NCBI GenBank assembly: GCA_012513735.1
Contig: JAAZBR010000204.1
Span: 1-5,890 of the forward strand
Length of the DNA stretch: 5,890 bases
Reading direction: 5' to 3'
Source: Clostridiales bacterium
GTDB lineage: Bacteria; Bacillota; Clostridia; Christensenellales; Aristaeellaceae
Part shown: positions 1-5,890 of the stretch, one piece after another
Position numbering within the stretch: position 1 is the stretch's first letter
How the letters are laid out: each line of letters opens with the position of its first letter
Translations under genes and position numbers: made by a program
Notes under the pieces: generated by a model
What the model saw: only the letters and a program-made list of their open reading frames with translations
What the model was told of the DNA's origin: nothing
Databases searched by the model: none

Positions 1-840
1 AGCTTGTAATACAGTGCAATCAGGGGTGTCAGCAGCCGCACCAGCCATAGCGGGATCATCACTTTGATCTCCCTGCCCCCGGTCAGCTTGTGGAGGGAAT
101 CGAATATTTCCCGAATCGTCACATAGTGGGAAGCCAGGATGTATCCCTCGCCATTTTCACCGTGCTCAATGGCGGCGACCACCGCGGGCGCCACATCCCG
201 GACGTCGGAGAAGCTATACCCCCCCCTCCACACCGGCGATCAGATCACCTTTCATATAGTCGATGAAGGTCTGGTTCAGGTTGCCGCCCGCCAATGCCCC
301 GGGGCCTGTCAGGCCGGAGGGGAAGAGAATCGTCACCGGCAGCCCCCGCTCCCGGTGGGCCTCCATGACCAGCTTGGCGGCAGTCCCCTTGCTCTGCGCA
401 TAGGCACCCACCAGCTTTTCGGGCTCAAACTCCGTGGTCTCATAGATGGTCTGGCCCTTGGGCTTCTCGGGCAGGGCGTGGACAGAGCTGACATACACCA
501 GCTTGCGCACCTTCCATTTCAAGCAGGCCTCCACCACGTTGCTGGTGCCGTTTACGTTGATGTTATGCACCTTCTGCACCGGCTGAATGCTCATGGAGAT
601 GATGGCCGCGCAATGGATGACCACCCGGTCCCGCTGCTCCCCTGCCTCCAGGAAGGCATCCAACTGCTGAGGATTGAGAATATCCCCTTTCACCTGCTGC
701 ACTTCGGCCGGCAGCCGCGCCGCCAAGGGATCCCCTGGCAGCACCAGCGCACGCACGGTACCGCCTTTGCGCAGCAATTCATCAACCACCCGGGAACCCA
801 AAAAACCGGCGGCGCCGGTCACATAATAGACAGTGTTCAT
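1..840 (-). CDS. NAD(P)-dependent epimerase/dehydratase (extended SDR, dihydroflavonol-reductase-like), frameshifted, 3' end outside window
   Basis: Extended short-chain dehydrogenase/reductase that probably oxidises, reduces or epimerises a small-molecule substrate in the cytoplasm; the substrate cannot be read from the sequence. Seen: the Rossmann dinucleotide-binding motif TGAAGFLG at residues 8-15, a second strand ending VRALVLPGDP, the IHCAA strand around 75-79, the catalytic-type serines in YVSSV (118-119), and the YxxxK pair Tyr147/Lys151. The ATG at 840 is chosen because GGAGGGG (850-856) sits 9 bases upstream; a GTG at 864 would place that site inside the gene. The frame reaches a TAG at 216-214 after 208 residues. 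Dropping one G from the eight-G run at 226-219 restores a family-like continuation (YSFSDVRDVA...) that stays open for 72 more codons to the window edge, ending in a hydrophobic stretch (IPLWLVRLLTPLIALYY). The gene is therefore either a sequencing artefact, a fresh pseudogene, or slippage-dependent. It lies 97 bases downstream of azlD with its own promoter. The family call is firm; the specific function is unknown. Confidence 0.5.
219..226 (-). other. Run of eight Gs causing a frameshift in the epimerase gene
   Basis: On the coding (minus) strand eight consecutive Gs follow GTGGA. Read as eight, the gene hits TAG at 216-214 within two codons. Read as seven, the frame continues without a stop to the window edge and matches the usual GGY.F.DVRDVA segment of this family. 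This shows that the break is one extra base in the homopolymer. Whether the extra base is real, a sequencing error, or tolerated by slippage cannot be decided from the sequence. Confidence 0.5.
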
Positions 841-849
841 GTTCTTTTT

Positions 850-856
850 CCCCTCC
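850..856 (-). promoter_or_regulatory. Ribosome binding site of the epimerase gene
   Basis: GGAGGGG on the minus strand, 9 bases upstream of the ATG at 840. It decides the start: the longer reading from the GTG at 864 would translate through this site and add eight residues (MLLEGKKN) before the Rossmann strand. Confidence 0.5.
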
Positions 857-892
857 AGTAGCACGTGTCAGGAATCATCCAGCGCCGGTATC

Positions 893-901
893 ATTATATC
901 A
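893..901 (-). promoter_or_regulatory. Extended -10 promoter for the epimerase gene
   Basis: The minus strand reads TGATATAAT: a perfect TATAAT (898-893) preceded by the TGn element of extended -10 promoters. No good -35 hexamer lies 16-18 bp upstream, which fits an extended -10 promoter that needs little or no -35 contact, or one helped by an activator. Transcription would start near 886, giving a leader of about 46 bases before the ATG at 840. The region where the -35 contact would fall is occupied by the tandem repeat at 909-940. Predicted by eye, not tested. Confidence 0.5.
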
Positions 902-908
902 TGGGTTG

Positions 909-940
909 GTCGATGCGTACCTCAGTCGATGCGCACCTCA
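909..940. repeat. Tandem repeat, two 16-bp copies with one mismatch
   Basis: On the plus strand GTCGATGCGTACCTCA (909-924) is followed directly by GTCGATGCGCACCTCA (925-940). The copies differ at one base (T918 against C934). The second copy includes the azlD stop codon (938-940), so on the coding strand each copy begins with TGA. The pair lies about 23 to 54 bases upstream of the predicted epimerase transcription start, spanning the -35 region. It could be a two-site binding sequence for a regulator or simply a local duplication; the function is not known. Confidence 0.5.
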
Positions 941-1240
941 CATCAACAGTTCGGTAACAAATACCACAGCGCAGGAGGCGATGGCCACCACAAACATATT
1001 CTTGCGGGCAAGGGATAATCCCATCATAGTGACAAACCCGATCAGCGCACTTGCAAGGCTGCCGGTGGCAGACAGCACATCGGGGAACACCATCACCGAA
1101 AGAGTCACATAAGGTACATAGCTCAAAAAGGAGCGCAGGAACGGGTTAGTGATGCGCCGGCGTATAAACAAAAGGGGCAGGGCACGGATCAGATAGGTAA
1201 TACCGGCCATCAGCAGAATATAGGCGTAGACATTGCTCAC
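938..1240 (-). CDS. azlD: AzlD-family small subunit of branched-chain amino acid exporter
   Basis: Small integral membrane partner of AzlC. AzlCD-type pairs (AzlCD in Bacillus subtilis, YgaZH in Escherichia coli) export branched-chain amino acids such as valine, or analogues such as azaleucine. The 100-residue protein has about four hydrophobic segments (roughly 5-26, 38-56, 61-77 and 82-100) and the family signature TYLIRALPLLFI followed by RRRITNPFLRSFLSYVPY (residues 15-44). Length is normal for the family. The start is GTG at 1240: it overlaps the azlC stop (GTGA), has AAGGAGGAA just upstream, and the frame has no credible ATG before the first membrane segment. The same frame stays open far upstream, but that part is only the shadow of azlC. 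Overlap with azlC implies coupled translation and a fixed ratio of the two subunits. The family call is secure; the exact substrate is inferred from the family. Confidence 0.5.
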   Translation of the reverse strand: MSNVYAYILLMAGITYLIRALPLLFIRRRITNPFLRSFLSYVPYVTLSVMVFPDVLSATGSLASALIGFVTMMGLSLARKNMFVVAIASCAVVFVTELLM

Positions 1241-1947
1241 GGCTGTTCCTCCTTCAGCGGAAAACGCCAGGCTGTCAGCGAGGTAATCACTACCGTCAGC
1301 AGCACGATGCGCAGGCCTCCCGGCATATCCCGCAGCATAGGCAGGATAGCCGCCAGGCCGCTGGTCGACATGGATACCACAATGATCAGCCGAATGGTTT
1401 TGTCCTGCCGGCTGTGAGGCACGATAGCCGCCGTCAGCATAGCATACAGCGCAATGCCCAGCGCATTCATCATCGACTGGGAAAGGACCGCCCCTAAGGA
1501 CGCGCCCAGCAGCGTACCCAGCGTCCAGCAGGGGATACAAATGGCCATCAGCCCATAGGTATACAGGGGAGACAACGGCATGGGATAGGCCTGGGACAGG
1601 GCAAAAATCTCGTCGGAGATGCCCCATCCCATCAGCGCCCGCTGCAGGAAACCAGTTTGCTGATCCAGCCGCTGGGACAGGGAGCAGGACATCAGAAAAT
1701 ACCGCGCGTTGACCACCAACTGGGTCAGGGCAAGCTCGATCACCGTGGTGCCGGTGGCAATCAACTCTGCCCCCGCAAACTGCCCTGCGGAGGTGAGGTT
1801 CGTGAATGACATCAGGCTGGCAGCCAACGTGGTAAACCCTAGGCGCCTGGCCGCCAGACCAAAGGCAAAGGACACCGCCAGGTAGCCTGCCCCCACAGGC
1901 AGTCCATCCCGCATACCGCGCAGAAACACCGATCGTTTGCTCGTCAT
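1237..1947 (-). CDS. azlC: AzlC-family large subunit of branched-chain amino acid exporter
   Basis: Membrane protein that pairs with AzlD to export branched-chain amino acids, probably driven by the ion gradient. The 236-residue length is typical. Family features visible in order: FLRGMRDGLPVGAGYLAVSF (residues 8-27, the usual N-terminal RGxRDGLP signature and first membrane segment), SFTNLTSAGQFAGAE (47-61, matching the small-residue GASQFA region of relatives), VVNARYFLMSCSL (78-90, the N-R-Y-x-L-M-S motif), SDEIFALSQA (111-120, matching the DExFAL motif), then further hydrophobic segments at about 130-157, 160-177, 185-203 and 211-225. The ATG at 1947 immediately follows the mnmE stop with no spacer. 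The only Shine-Dalgarno-like sequence is GGGGA within the last mnmE codons, so translation is probably coupled to mnmE. No other promoter is evident. Family call high confidence; substrate range is inferred. Confidence 0.5.
   Translation of the reverse strand: MTSKRSVFLRGMRDGLPVGAGYLAVSFAFGLAARRLGFTTLAASLMSFTNLTSAGQFAGAELIATGTTVIELALTQLVVNARYFLMSCSLSQRLDQQTGFLQRALMGWGISDEIFALSQAYPMPLSPLYTYGLMAICIPCWTLGTLLGASLGAVLSQSMMNALGIALYAMLTAAIVPHSRQDKTIRLIIVVSMSTSGLAAILPMLRDMPGGLRIVLLTVVITSLTAWRFPLKEEQP
1246..1254 (-). promoter_or_regulatory. Ribosome binding site of azlD, inside the end of azlC
   Basis: AAGGAGGAA on the minus strand, with its GGAGG core (1252-1248) 7 bases before the GTG start at 1240. 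It lies within the last codons of azlC (LKEEQP) and supports the non-ATG start chosen for azlD. Confidence 0.5.
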
Positions 1948-3273
1948 CTATTTCCCCACACAGAACTGAGAGAACACCTGATCCAACAGGCTCTCTGTCA
2001 CGTTGTCCCCGGTTACCTCGCCCAACACTGACAGGGCATCGTGCAGGTGAACTGCACACAGGTCCAGGGGCTCTTCTTTTTCCATAGCGGCGGCGGCTTC
2101 CTCCAGGGCATCCGCAGCCCTGGCAGCCAGCCTCATGTGCCGTTCAAGGGTCAGGGCACCTTCCCCCACATGCTCCGCATAGGCCACGATGGCCTTTCGC
2201 AGGGCTTCAAGCCCCTCACCAGTCTGGGCGCTGATCAGCAGCCCCTGGGGAAGTCCCTGGGCAGGCGGCAGGTCTGACTTGTTCAGCACCACCAGATGGG
2301 GCAGATCCCGAACCATCTCCAGGATCCGCAGGTCATCCTGAATCAGGGGCTCACCCTGATCCAGCACAATCAGGGTCAGATCCGCACCCTGCATGGCCTT
2401 TTCTGCCAGGCGGATGCCAATCTGCTCCACCCGCTGCTGGCTCTGCCGAATGCCTGCGGTATCGGCAAAATTGATCCGCACACCATCCAACAGCACGCTA
2501 CCCCGGATGATGTCGCGGGTTGTGCCCGCTTCTTCCGTAACGATGGCGCGCTCCTCCCCCAGCAGCAGGTTGAGCAAAGAGGATTTGCCCACATTGGGTC
2601 GGCCGCAAATGACCACCTCCAGCCCGCTTTCCAAAATGCGGGCAGACCGCTGGTCGCAAGCAGCGCGCAGGCTGTGGGCTAGGGCACGAGTCTGGGGCAG
2701 CAGGTTCAGGGTAGCCTGCTGCTCATCGATCTCGTCCGGGTAATCAAGGGAGGCCGCAACGCCAGCCAGGATATCCATCAACTGCTGCTGGGCCCGCCTT
2801 ACAAAGGCACTGGCACCCCCTTGCAGGCCGCGCAGTCCGGCCCTGGCAGCCCGCTCCCCAGTGGCCGCGATCATCTGCATGACCGCCTCGGCCCGGCCCA
2901 GGTCCACCCGCCCGTTCAAGAAAGCGCGCCGGGTAAACTCCCCGGGCTGCGCCGGCTGGGCACCCAGGGAATACAGCGCCTGCAGCAATTGCTCCACCAC
3001 AAATTCACCGCCGTGCAGATGCACTTCGGCCACATCCTCCCGCGTGTAACTGCGGGGAGATCGCATCAGCACCGCCATGCCCTCATCCAAAGGAGCACCA
3101 TGGACCATCACATGGCCGTAGTACATGCGATGACTCTCAAATGGGCCCTCCAACCCCGCCGCACAAAATACGCTGGCTAGCAGGGGATCGGCCTCGGGGC
3201 CACTGATGCGGACAATAGCAATGCCACCCTTGCCGGGTGCTGTTGCCTGGGCCGCAATAGTTGTGCTTTGCAT
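1948..3273 (-). CDS. mnmE: tRNA uridine-5-carboxymethylaminomethyl modification GTPase MnmE
   Basis: MnmE (TrmE), a dimeric potassium-activated GTPase which with MnmG installs carboxymethylaminomethyl or related groups at carbon 5 of the wobble uridine (U34) of certain tRNAs, using a tetrahydrofolate one-carbon unit. The 441-residue protein is close to the usual 450-460. Seen: N-terminal folate-binding domain (IAAQATAPGKGGIAIVRISGP at residues 6-26, GEFTRRAFLNGRVDL at 111-125), a helical region, then an inserted G domain with G1 GRPNVGKS (224-231), G2 AGTTRD (249-254), G3 DTAG (271-274), G4 NKSD (331-334) and G5 SAQTGEG (348-354). The C-terminus is FCVGK with the conserved Cys438. All catalytic motifs are intact. 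The ATG at 3273 is chosen because GGAGGG precedes it and the family N-terminus begins there; the open frame upstream is antisense to dnaE. First gene of the mnmE-azlC-azlD cluster, with its own promoter. mnmG, its common neighbour, is not within the window. Confidence 0.5.
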   Translation of the reverse strand: MQSTTIAAQATAPGKGGIAIVRISGPEADPLLASVFCAAGLEGPFESHRMYYGHVMVHGAPLDEGMAVLMRSPRSYTREDVAEVHLHGGEFVVEQLLQALYSLGAQPAQPGEFTRRAFLNGRVDLGRAEAVMQMIAATGERAARAGLRGLQGGASAFVRRAQQQLMDILAGVAASLDYPDEIDEQQATLNLLPQTRALAHSLRAACDQRSARILESGLEVVICGRPNVGKSSLLNLLLGEERAIVTEEAGTTRDIIRGSVLLDGVRINFADTAGIRQSQQRVEQIGIRLAEKAMQGADLTLIVLDQGEPLIQDDLRILEMVRDLPHLVVLNKSDLPPAQGLPQGLLISAQTGEGLEALRKAIVAYAEHVGEGALTLERHMRLAARAADALEEAAAAMEKEEPLDLCAVHLHDALSVLGEVTGDNVTESLLDQVFSQFCVGK

Positions 3274-3279
3274 GTACTT

Positions 3280-3285
3280 CCCTCC
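3280..3285 (-). promoter_or_regulatory. Ribosome binding site of mnmE
   Basis: GGAGGG on the minus strand (3285-3280), with its GGAGG core 7 bases before the ATG at 3273. It fixes the mnmE start although the same frame is open for another 160 codons upstream. Confidence 0.5.
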
Positions 3286-3296
3286 GAAACCGCTTG

Positions 3297-3325
3297 AGTA
3301 TAGCCCAATCACCACCGCTTGACAA
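3297..3325 (-). promoter_or_regulatory. Sigma-A/sigma-70 promoter of the mnmE-azlC-azlD operon
   Basis: The minus strand carries TTGTCA (3325-3320) and TATACT (3302-3297) separated by exactly 17 bp, each one base from consensus. Transcription should start near 3290, leaving a leader of only about 17 bases that is largely the ribosome binding site. No other promoter is evident before azlC or azlD, so this one probably serves all three genes. Predicted by eye. Confidence 0.5.
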
Positions 3326-3327
3326 GA

Positions 3328-3356
3328 TTGCCCCCCCTTGCCCGGTACGCTATAAT
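3328..3356 (+). promoter_or_regulatory. Sigma-A/sigma-70 promoter of dnaE
   Basis: A perfect -10 TATAAT (3351-3356) with a weak -35 TTGCCC (3328-3333) at 17-bp spacing. Transcription should start near 3363, with a leader of about 16 bases. A run of seven Cs (3331-3337) covers the end of the -35 and the start of the spacer. The -35 lies 2 bp from the -35 of the opposing mnmE promoter. The -10 is convincing; the -35 is less so. Confidence 0.5.
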
Positions 3357-3367
3357 GAAGGAGTACG

Positions 3368-3374
3368 AGGAGGG
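3368..3374 (+). promoter_or_regulatory. Ribosome binding site of dnaE
   Basis: AGGAGGG ends 4 bases before the ATG at 3379. Together with the PHP-domain N-terminus that begins three residues later, it fixes the dnaE start. Confidence 0.5.
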
Positions 3375-3378
3375 CTTC

Positions 3379-5890
3379 ATGGCGTTTACGCACCTGCATC
3401 TGCACAGTGAATACTCCCTGCTTGACGGCGCATGCCGCATCAAGGACCTGGTCAAGCGCGTGTCCGCGCTGGGCATGGATTCCTGTGCCATCACCGACCA
3501 TGGCGTGATGTATGGCGTGGTTGACTTCTATCAGGCCTGTAGGGACAAGGGCATCCACCCGGTCATCGGGTGCGAGGTATACATATGCCCCGATATGGAA
3601 GAGAAACGCGTGATGTCCCGGGAGTACAGCCACCTGGTGCTGCTGTGTGAAAACAACCAAGGCTACCAGAACCTGATGCACCTTGTCAGTGAAGGCTACA
3701 CAAGAGGTTTTTATTACCGGCCTCGCATCGATTACAAGCTGCTGGAGCAGCATCATGAAGGCTTGATCGCCCTCAGTGCCTGCCTGTCAGGTGACCTGCC
3801 CAAGCTGCTGCTGGAAGGCCGCTATGAGGATGCCCGCACCTACGCGCTGGACATGCAGCGCATAATGGGCAAGAACAACTTCTTCATCGAGATCATGGAC
3901 CATGGTATCCGCGAGGAGAAAACCGTGCTGCCTCGCCTGGTACGCCTGTCGGCCGAAACAGGCATCCCGCTGGTTGCCACCAATGATGCTCACTACCTGG
4001 AGCGGCAGGACGCCGCCGCCCAGGAGGTGCTGATGTGTATCCAGACCGGCAAAACGCTGGATGACGCCCAGCGCATGCGCATGGAGACTCAGGATCTGTA
4101 TGTCAAATCTGAGGAGCAAATGCGGGCACTTTTCCCCGATCTGCCCGAAGCCATTGACCGCAGCCATGACATCGCCCACCGCTGTCAGGTCACCTTTGAT
4201 TTCAGCAGCACCCACCTGCCCTTCTATCCTGTGCCGGCCGGAGAGACCGGCGAATCGCTTTTCCGCAGGCTGCTGGACGAGGGGTTTGTGAGACGCTATC
4301 CCCATCCAACGCCCGAGGCCCGGGAGCGGCTGGAATACGAAATCGACATCATTGTCCGCATGGGGTATGTGGACTACTTCCTGATCGTATGGGACTTTGT
4401 CAAGTACGCAAAGGACCACAACATCATGGTGGGGCCCGGCCGGGGCAGTGGGGTAAGCAGTATTGTTGCCTACTGCCTGGACATCACCCAGGTGGATCCC
4501 ATCCGCTACAATCTGTTGTTTGAGCGCTTTTTGAACCCGGAGCGCATCTCCATGCCCGACATCGACATCGACTTCTGCTTTGAGCGACGCCAGGAGGTTA
4601 TCGACTACGTGGCGCGCCGGTATGGGCATGACCATGTATCCCAGATCATCACCTTTGGCACCATGGCCGCCCGCGGCGTGATCCGGGATGTGGGCCGGGT
4701 GCTGGGCTACAGCTACCAGGAGACCGACCGGATCGCCAAGATGATCCCCCGGGAACTGAATATCACCCTGGAGCGTGCGCTGAAGACTAATCCGGACTTC
4801 CAGAGCGCCTATGATAACGACCCCCGGACGAAACGGCTGGTGGATACCGGGCTGCTGCTGGAGGGGATGCCCCGGCACGCGGGCACCCATGCCGCGGGGG
4901 TGCTGATCACTCGCAGGCCGGTGACAGATTACGTGCCGCTGCAGCTCAATGACGAGGTGGTCACCACCCAGTACCCCATGGGCATCATCGAAAAGCTGGG
5001 TCTGCTGAAAATGGATTTTCTGGGCCTGCGCACCCTGACCGTTATCCGGGATACCCTGGACCTGCTGGCGGCCCAGGGCTTGCACCTGAAGGTGGAGGAT
5101 ATCCCCATGGATGATCCCCAGGTCTACGCCATGATTGCCCAAGGGGATACGGATGGAGTGTTTCAACTGGAAGGCTCGGGCATGCGAGCTTTCCTGACCA
5201 ACATGAAGCCCGAAAACTTTGAGGATATCATCGCCGCCATCTCCCTGTACCGCCCGGGGCCTATGGACAGCATCCCCCGGTATATCCAGGGTAAGCAAAA
5301 CCCAGCGTCCATCCGCTACCATACGCCGCTGCTGGCGCCCATTCTGGACGTTACCTATGGCTGCATGGTATACCAGGAGCAGGTGATGCAGATCGTGCGC
5401 GACCTGGCCGGCTACAGCTATGGCCGCAGCGACCTGGTGCGCCGCGCCATGAGCAAAAAGAAAAAGGATGTGATGGACAAGGAGCGGCAGTTCTTTGTCC
5501 ATGGCTCGGAAAAGGATGGCGTGCCTGGGGCTGTGAAGCGCGGGGTACCCCCTGAGGCTGCTGAAAAGATATTCGATGAGATGGCCGCCTTTGCCAGCTA
5601 TGCCTTCAATAAGTCCCACGCCGCCGCCTATGCAGTGAACGCCGTGCAGACGGCCTGGCTCAAGTACCACCATCCGGCAGAGTTTATGGCTGCCATGATG
5701 AACAGCTTCCTGGGCTCTGCAGAAACAGTGGCGCGCTACATCCAGTACTGCCGCAAGCATCAGATTCCTTTGCTGCCGCCCCACATCAACGAATCCCAGG
5801 CACGGTTCAGCGTGGGCAAAGACATACAGGGGCGAAAGGGCATCCGCTTCGGCCTGGCCGCTATCCGCTCCATTGGCGAAAAGGCTGTGC
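3379..5890 (+). CDS. dnaE: DNA polymerase III alpha subunit DnaE (3' end outside window)
   Basis: Catalytic alpha subunit of a C-family DNA polymerase, acting in chromosome replication. 837 codons are present without a stop; full-length relatives are about 1,150 residues, so roughly a quarter is missing. PHP domain first (about 1-270): HLHLHSEYSLLDG (5-17), ITDHG (38-42), IGCEVY (63-68), HLVLL (85-89), SACLSG (133-138) and TNDAHY (201-206), giving the metal ligands His7, His9, Asp16, His41, Glu66, His85, Cys135, Asp203 and His205. Palm: GPGRGSG, FERFLNPERISMPD and IDIDF with catalytic Asp396 and Asp398, and KMDFLGLRTL with the third catalytic Asp546. Fingers: SLYRPGPM, VYQEQVM, RRAMSKKKK, FNKSHAAAYA. 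The window ends in the first helix-hairpin-helix motif (FGLAAIRSIGEKAV). The beta-clamp-binding, OB-fold and C-terminal parts lie outside. Divergent from mnmE. In Gram-positives DnaE often works beside PolC; which role applies here cannot be told. Confidence 0.5.
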   Translation, partial: MAFTHLHLHSEYSLLDGACRIKDLVKRVSALGMDSCAITDHGVMYGVVDFYQACRDKGIHPVIGCEVYICPDMEEKRVMSREYSHLVLLCENNQGYQNLMHLVSEGYTRGFYYRPRIDYKLLEQHHEGLIALSACLSGDLPKLLLEGRYEDARTYALDMQRIMGKNNFFIEIMDHGIREEKTVLPRLVRLSAETGIPLVATNDAHYLERQDAAAQEVLMCIQTGKTLDDAQRMRMETQDLYVKSEEQMRALFPDLPEAIDRSHDIAHRCQVTFDFSSTHLPFYPVPAGETGESLFRRLLDEGFVRRYPHPTPEARERLEYEIDIIVRMGYVDYFLIVWDFVKYAKDHNIMVGPGRGSGVSSIVAYCLDITQVDPIRYNLLFERFLNPERISMPDIDIDFCFERRQEVIDYVARRYGHDHVSQIITFGTMAARGVIRDVGRVLGYSYQETDRIAKMIPRELNITLERALKTNPDFQSAYDNDPRTKRLVDTGLLLEGMPRHAGTHAAGVLITRRPVTDYVPLQLNDEVVTTQYPMGIIEKLGLLKMDFLGLRTLTVIRDTLDLLAAQGLHLKVEDIPMDDPQVYAMIAQGDTDGVFQLEGSGMRAFLTNMKPENFEDIIAAISLYRPGPMDSIPRYIQGKQNPASIRYHTPLLAPILDVTYGCMVYQEQVMQIVRDLAGYSYGRSDLVRRAMSKKKKDVMDKERQFFVHGSEKDGVPGAVKRGVPPEAAEKIFDEMAAFASYAFNKSHAAAYAVNAVQTAWLKYHHPAEFMAAMMNSFLGSAETVARYIQYCRKHQIPLLPPHINESQARFSVGKDIQGRKGIRFGLAAIRSIGEKAV

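Noticed and set aside
139..861. 240-codon plus-strand open frame across the epimerase gene
   Set aside because: Antisense to a well-recognised SDR protein; no domain and no ribosome binding site. It is open only because of base composition.
841..937. Possible terminator between azlD and the epimerase gene
   Set aside because: No GC-rich hairpin followed by a T run is visible on the minus strand; the T-rich stretch near 843-849 on the plus strand is just the spacer between the ribosome binding site and the epimerase start.
1241..2059. Upstream extension of the azlD frame to a 373-residue protein
   Set aside because: The extra part is azlC and the end of mnmE read in another frame, low in family signal and rich in Gly, Cys and Arg; azlD starts with GTG at 1240.
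3319..3356. Perfect TTGACA (3319-3324) as the -35 of the dnaE promoter
   Set aside because: It is 26 bp from TATAAT, too far for a normal promoter. The same bases on the other strand form TTGTCA, the -35 of mnmE at ideal 17-bp spacing, so the plus-strand match is a by-product.
3274..3756. N-terminal extension of the mnmE frame by about 160 residues
   Set aside because: The extension is antisense to dnaE and crosses the mnmE promoter; the family N-terminus and a good ribosome binding site support the ATG at 3273.
3787..5784. Long open frame (665 codons) on the minus strand opposite dnaE
   Set aside because: It lies wholly antisense to a dnaE frame with all catalytic motifs, is rich in His, Gly and Gln as expected for a GC-rich shadow, and shows no recognisable domain or ribosome binding site.
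1..5890. Mobile elements, CRISPR array, tRNA/rRNA genes, toxin-antitoxin or defence system
   Set aside because: Searched by eye on both strands: no terminal inverted repeats, transposase motifs, regularly spaced repeats, tRNA cloverleaf or small paired orphan genes. The window is mostly ordinary housekeeping and transport genes.

Overview
The window looks like chromosomal DNA of a moderately GC-rich Gram-positive bacterium, most likely a member of the Clostridia. This rests on strong GGAGG-type ribosome binding sites before almost every gene, consensus sigma-A-type promoters with very short leaders, and protein sequences that read like clostridial homologues, such as the GPGRGSGVSSIVAYCL segment of DnaE. 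The genus cannot be named from the sequence alone.

Five genes fill nearly all of the window. A divergent control region at about 3274-3378 separates a leftward cluster from a rightward gene. Reading leftward from it: mnmE (tRNA wobble-uridine modification GTPase, 3273-1948), azlC (large subunit of a branched-chain amino acid exporter, 1947-1237), azlD (small subunit of the same exporter, 1240-938), and an NAD(P)-dependent epimerase/dehydratase-family gene (840 to beyond the left edge). The mnmE stop codon directly abuts the azlC start, and the azlC stop overlaps the azlD start, so these three almost certainly form one translationally coupled operon. The epimerase gene follows after 97 bases that hold its own extended -10 promoter and a 16-bp tandem repeat. 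Reading rightward: dnaE, the replicative DNA polymerase III alpha subunit. Its first 837 codons are in the window and it runs off the right edge.

The two mapped promoters between mnmE and dnaE are back to back, with their -35 hexamers only 2 bp apart. This ties a tRNA-modification/amino-acid-export operon and a replication polymerase to one small control region. AzlC and AzlD should work together as an exporter in the membrane. MnmE works with MnmG (not in the window) on tRNAs. DnaE carries all three catalytic aspartates and a full set of PHP-domain metal ligands, so it may proofread by itself.

The main oddities are a single-base frameshift in a run of eight Gs in the epimerase gene, the tandem repeat that starts in the azlD stop codon, and the placing of mnmE with an amino acid exporter and not with mnmG. 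I found no mobile element, RNA gene, CRISPR array or clearly new multi-gene system. No gene-free stretch exceeds about 105 bases.
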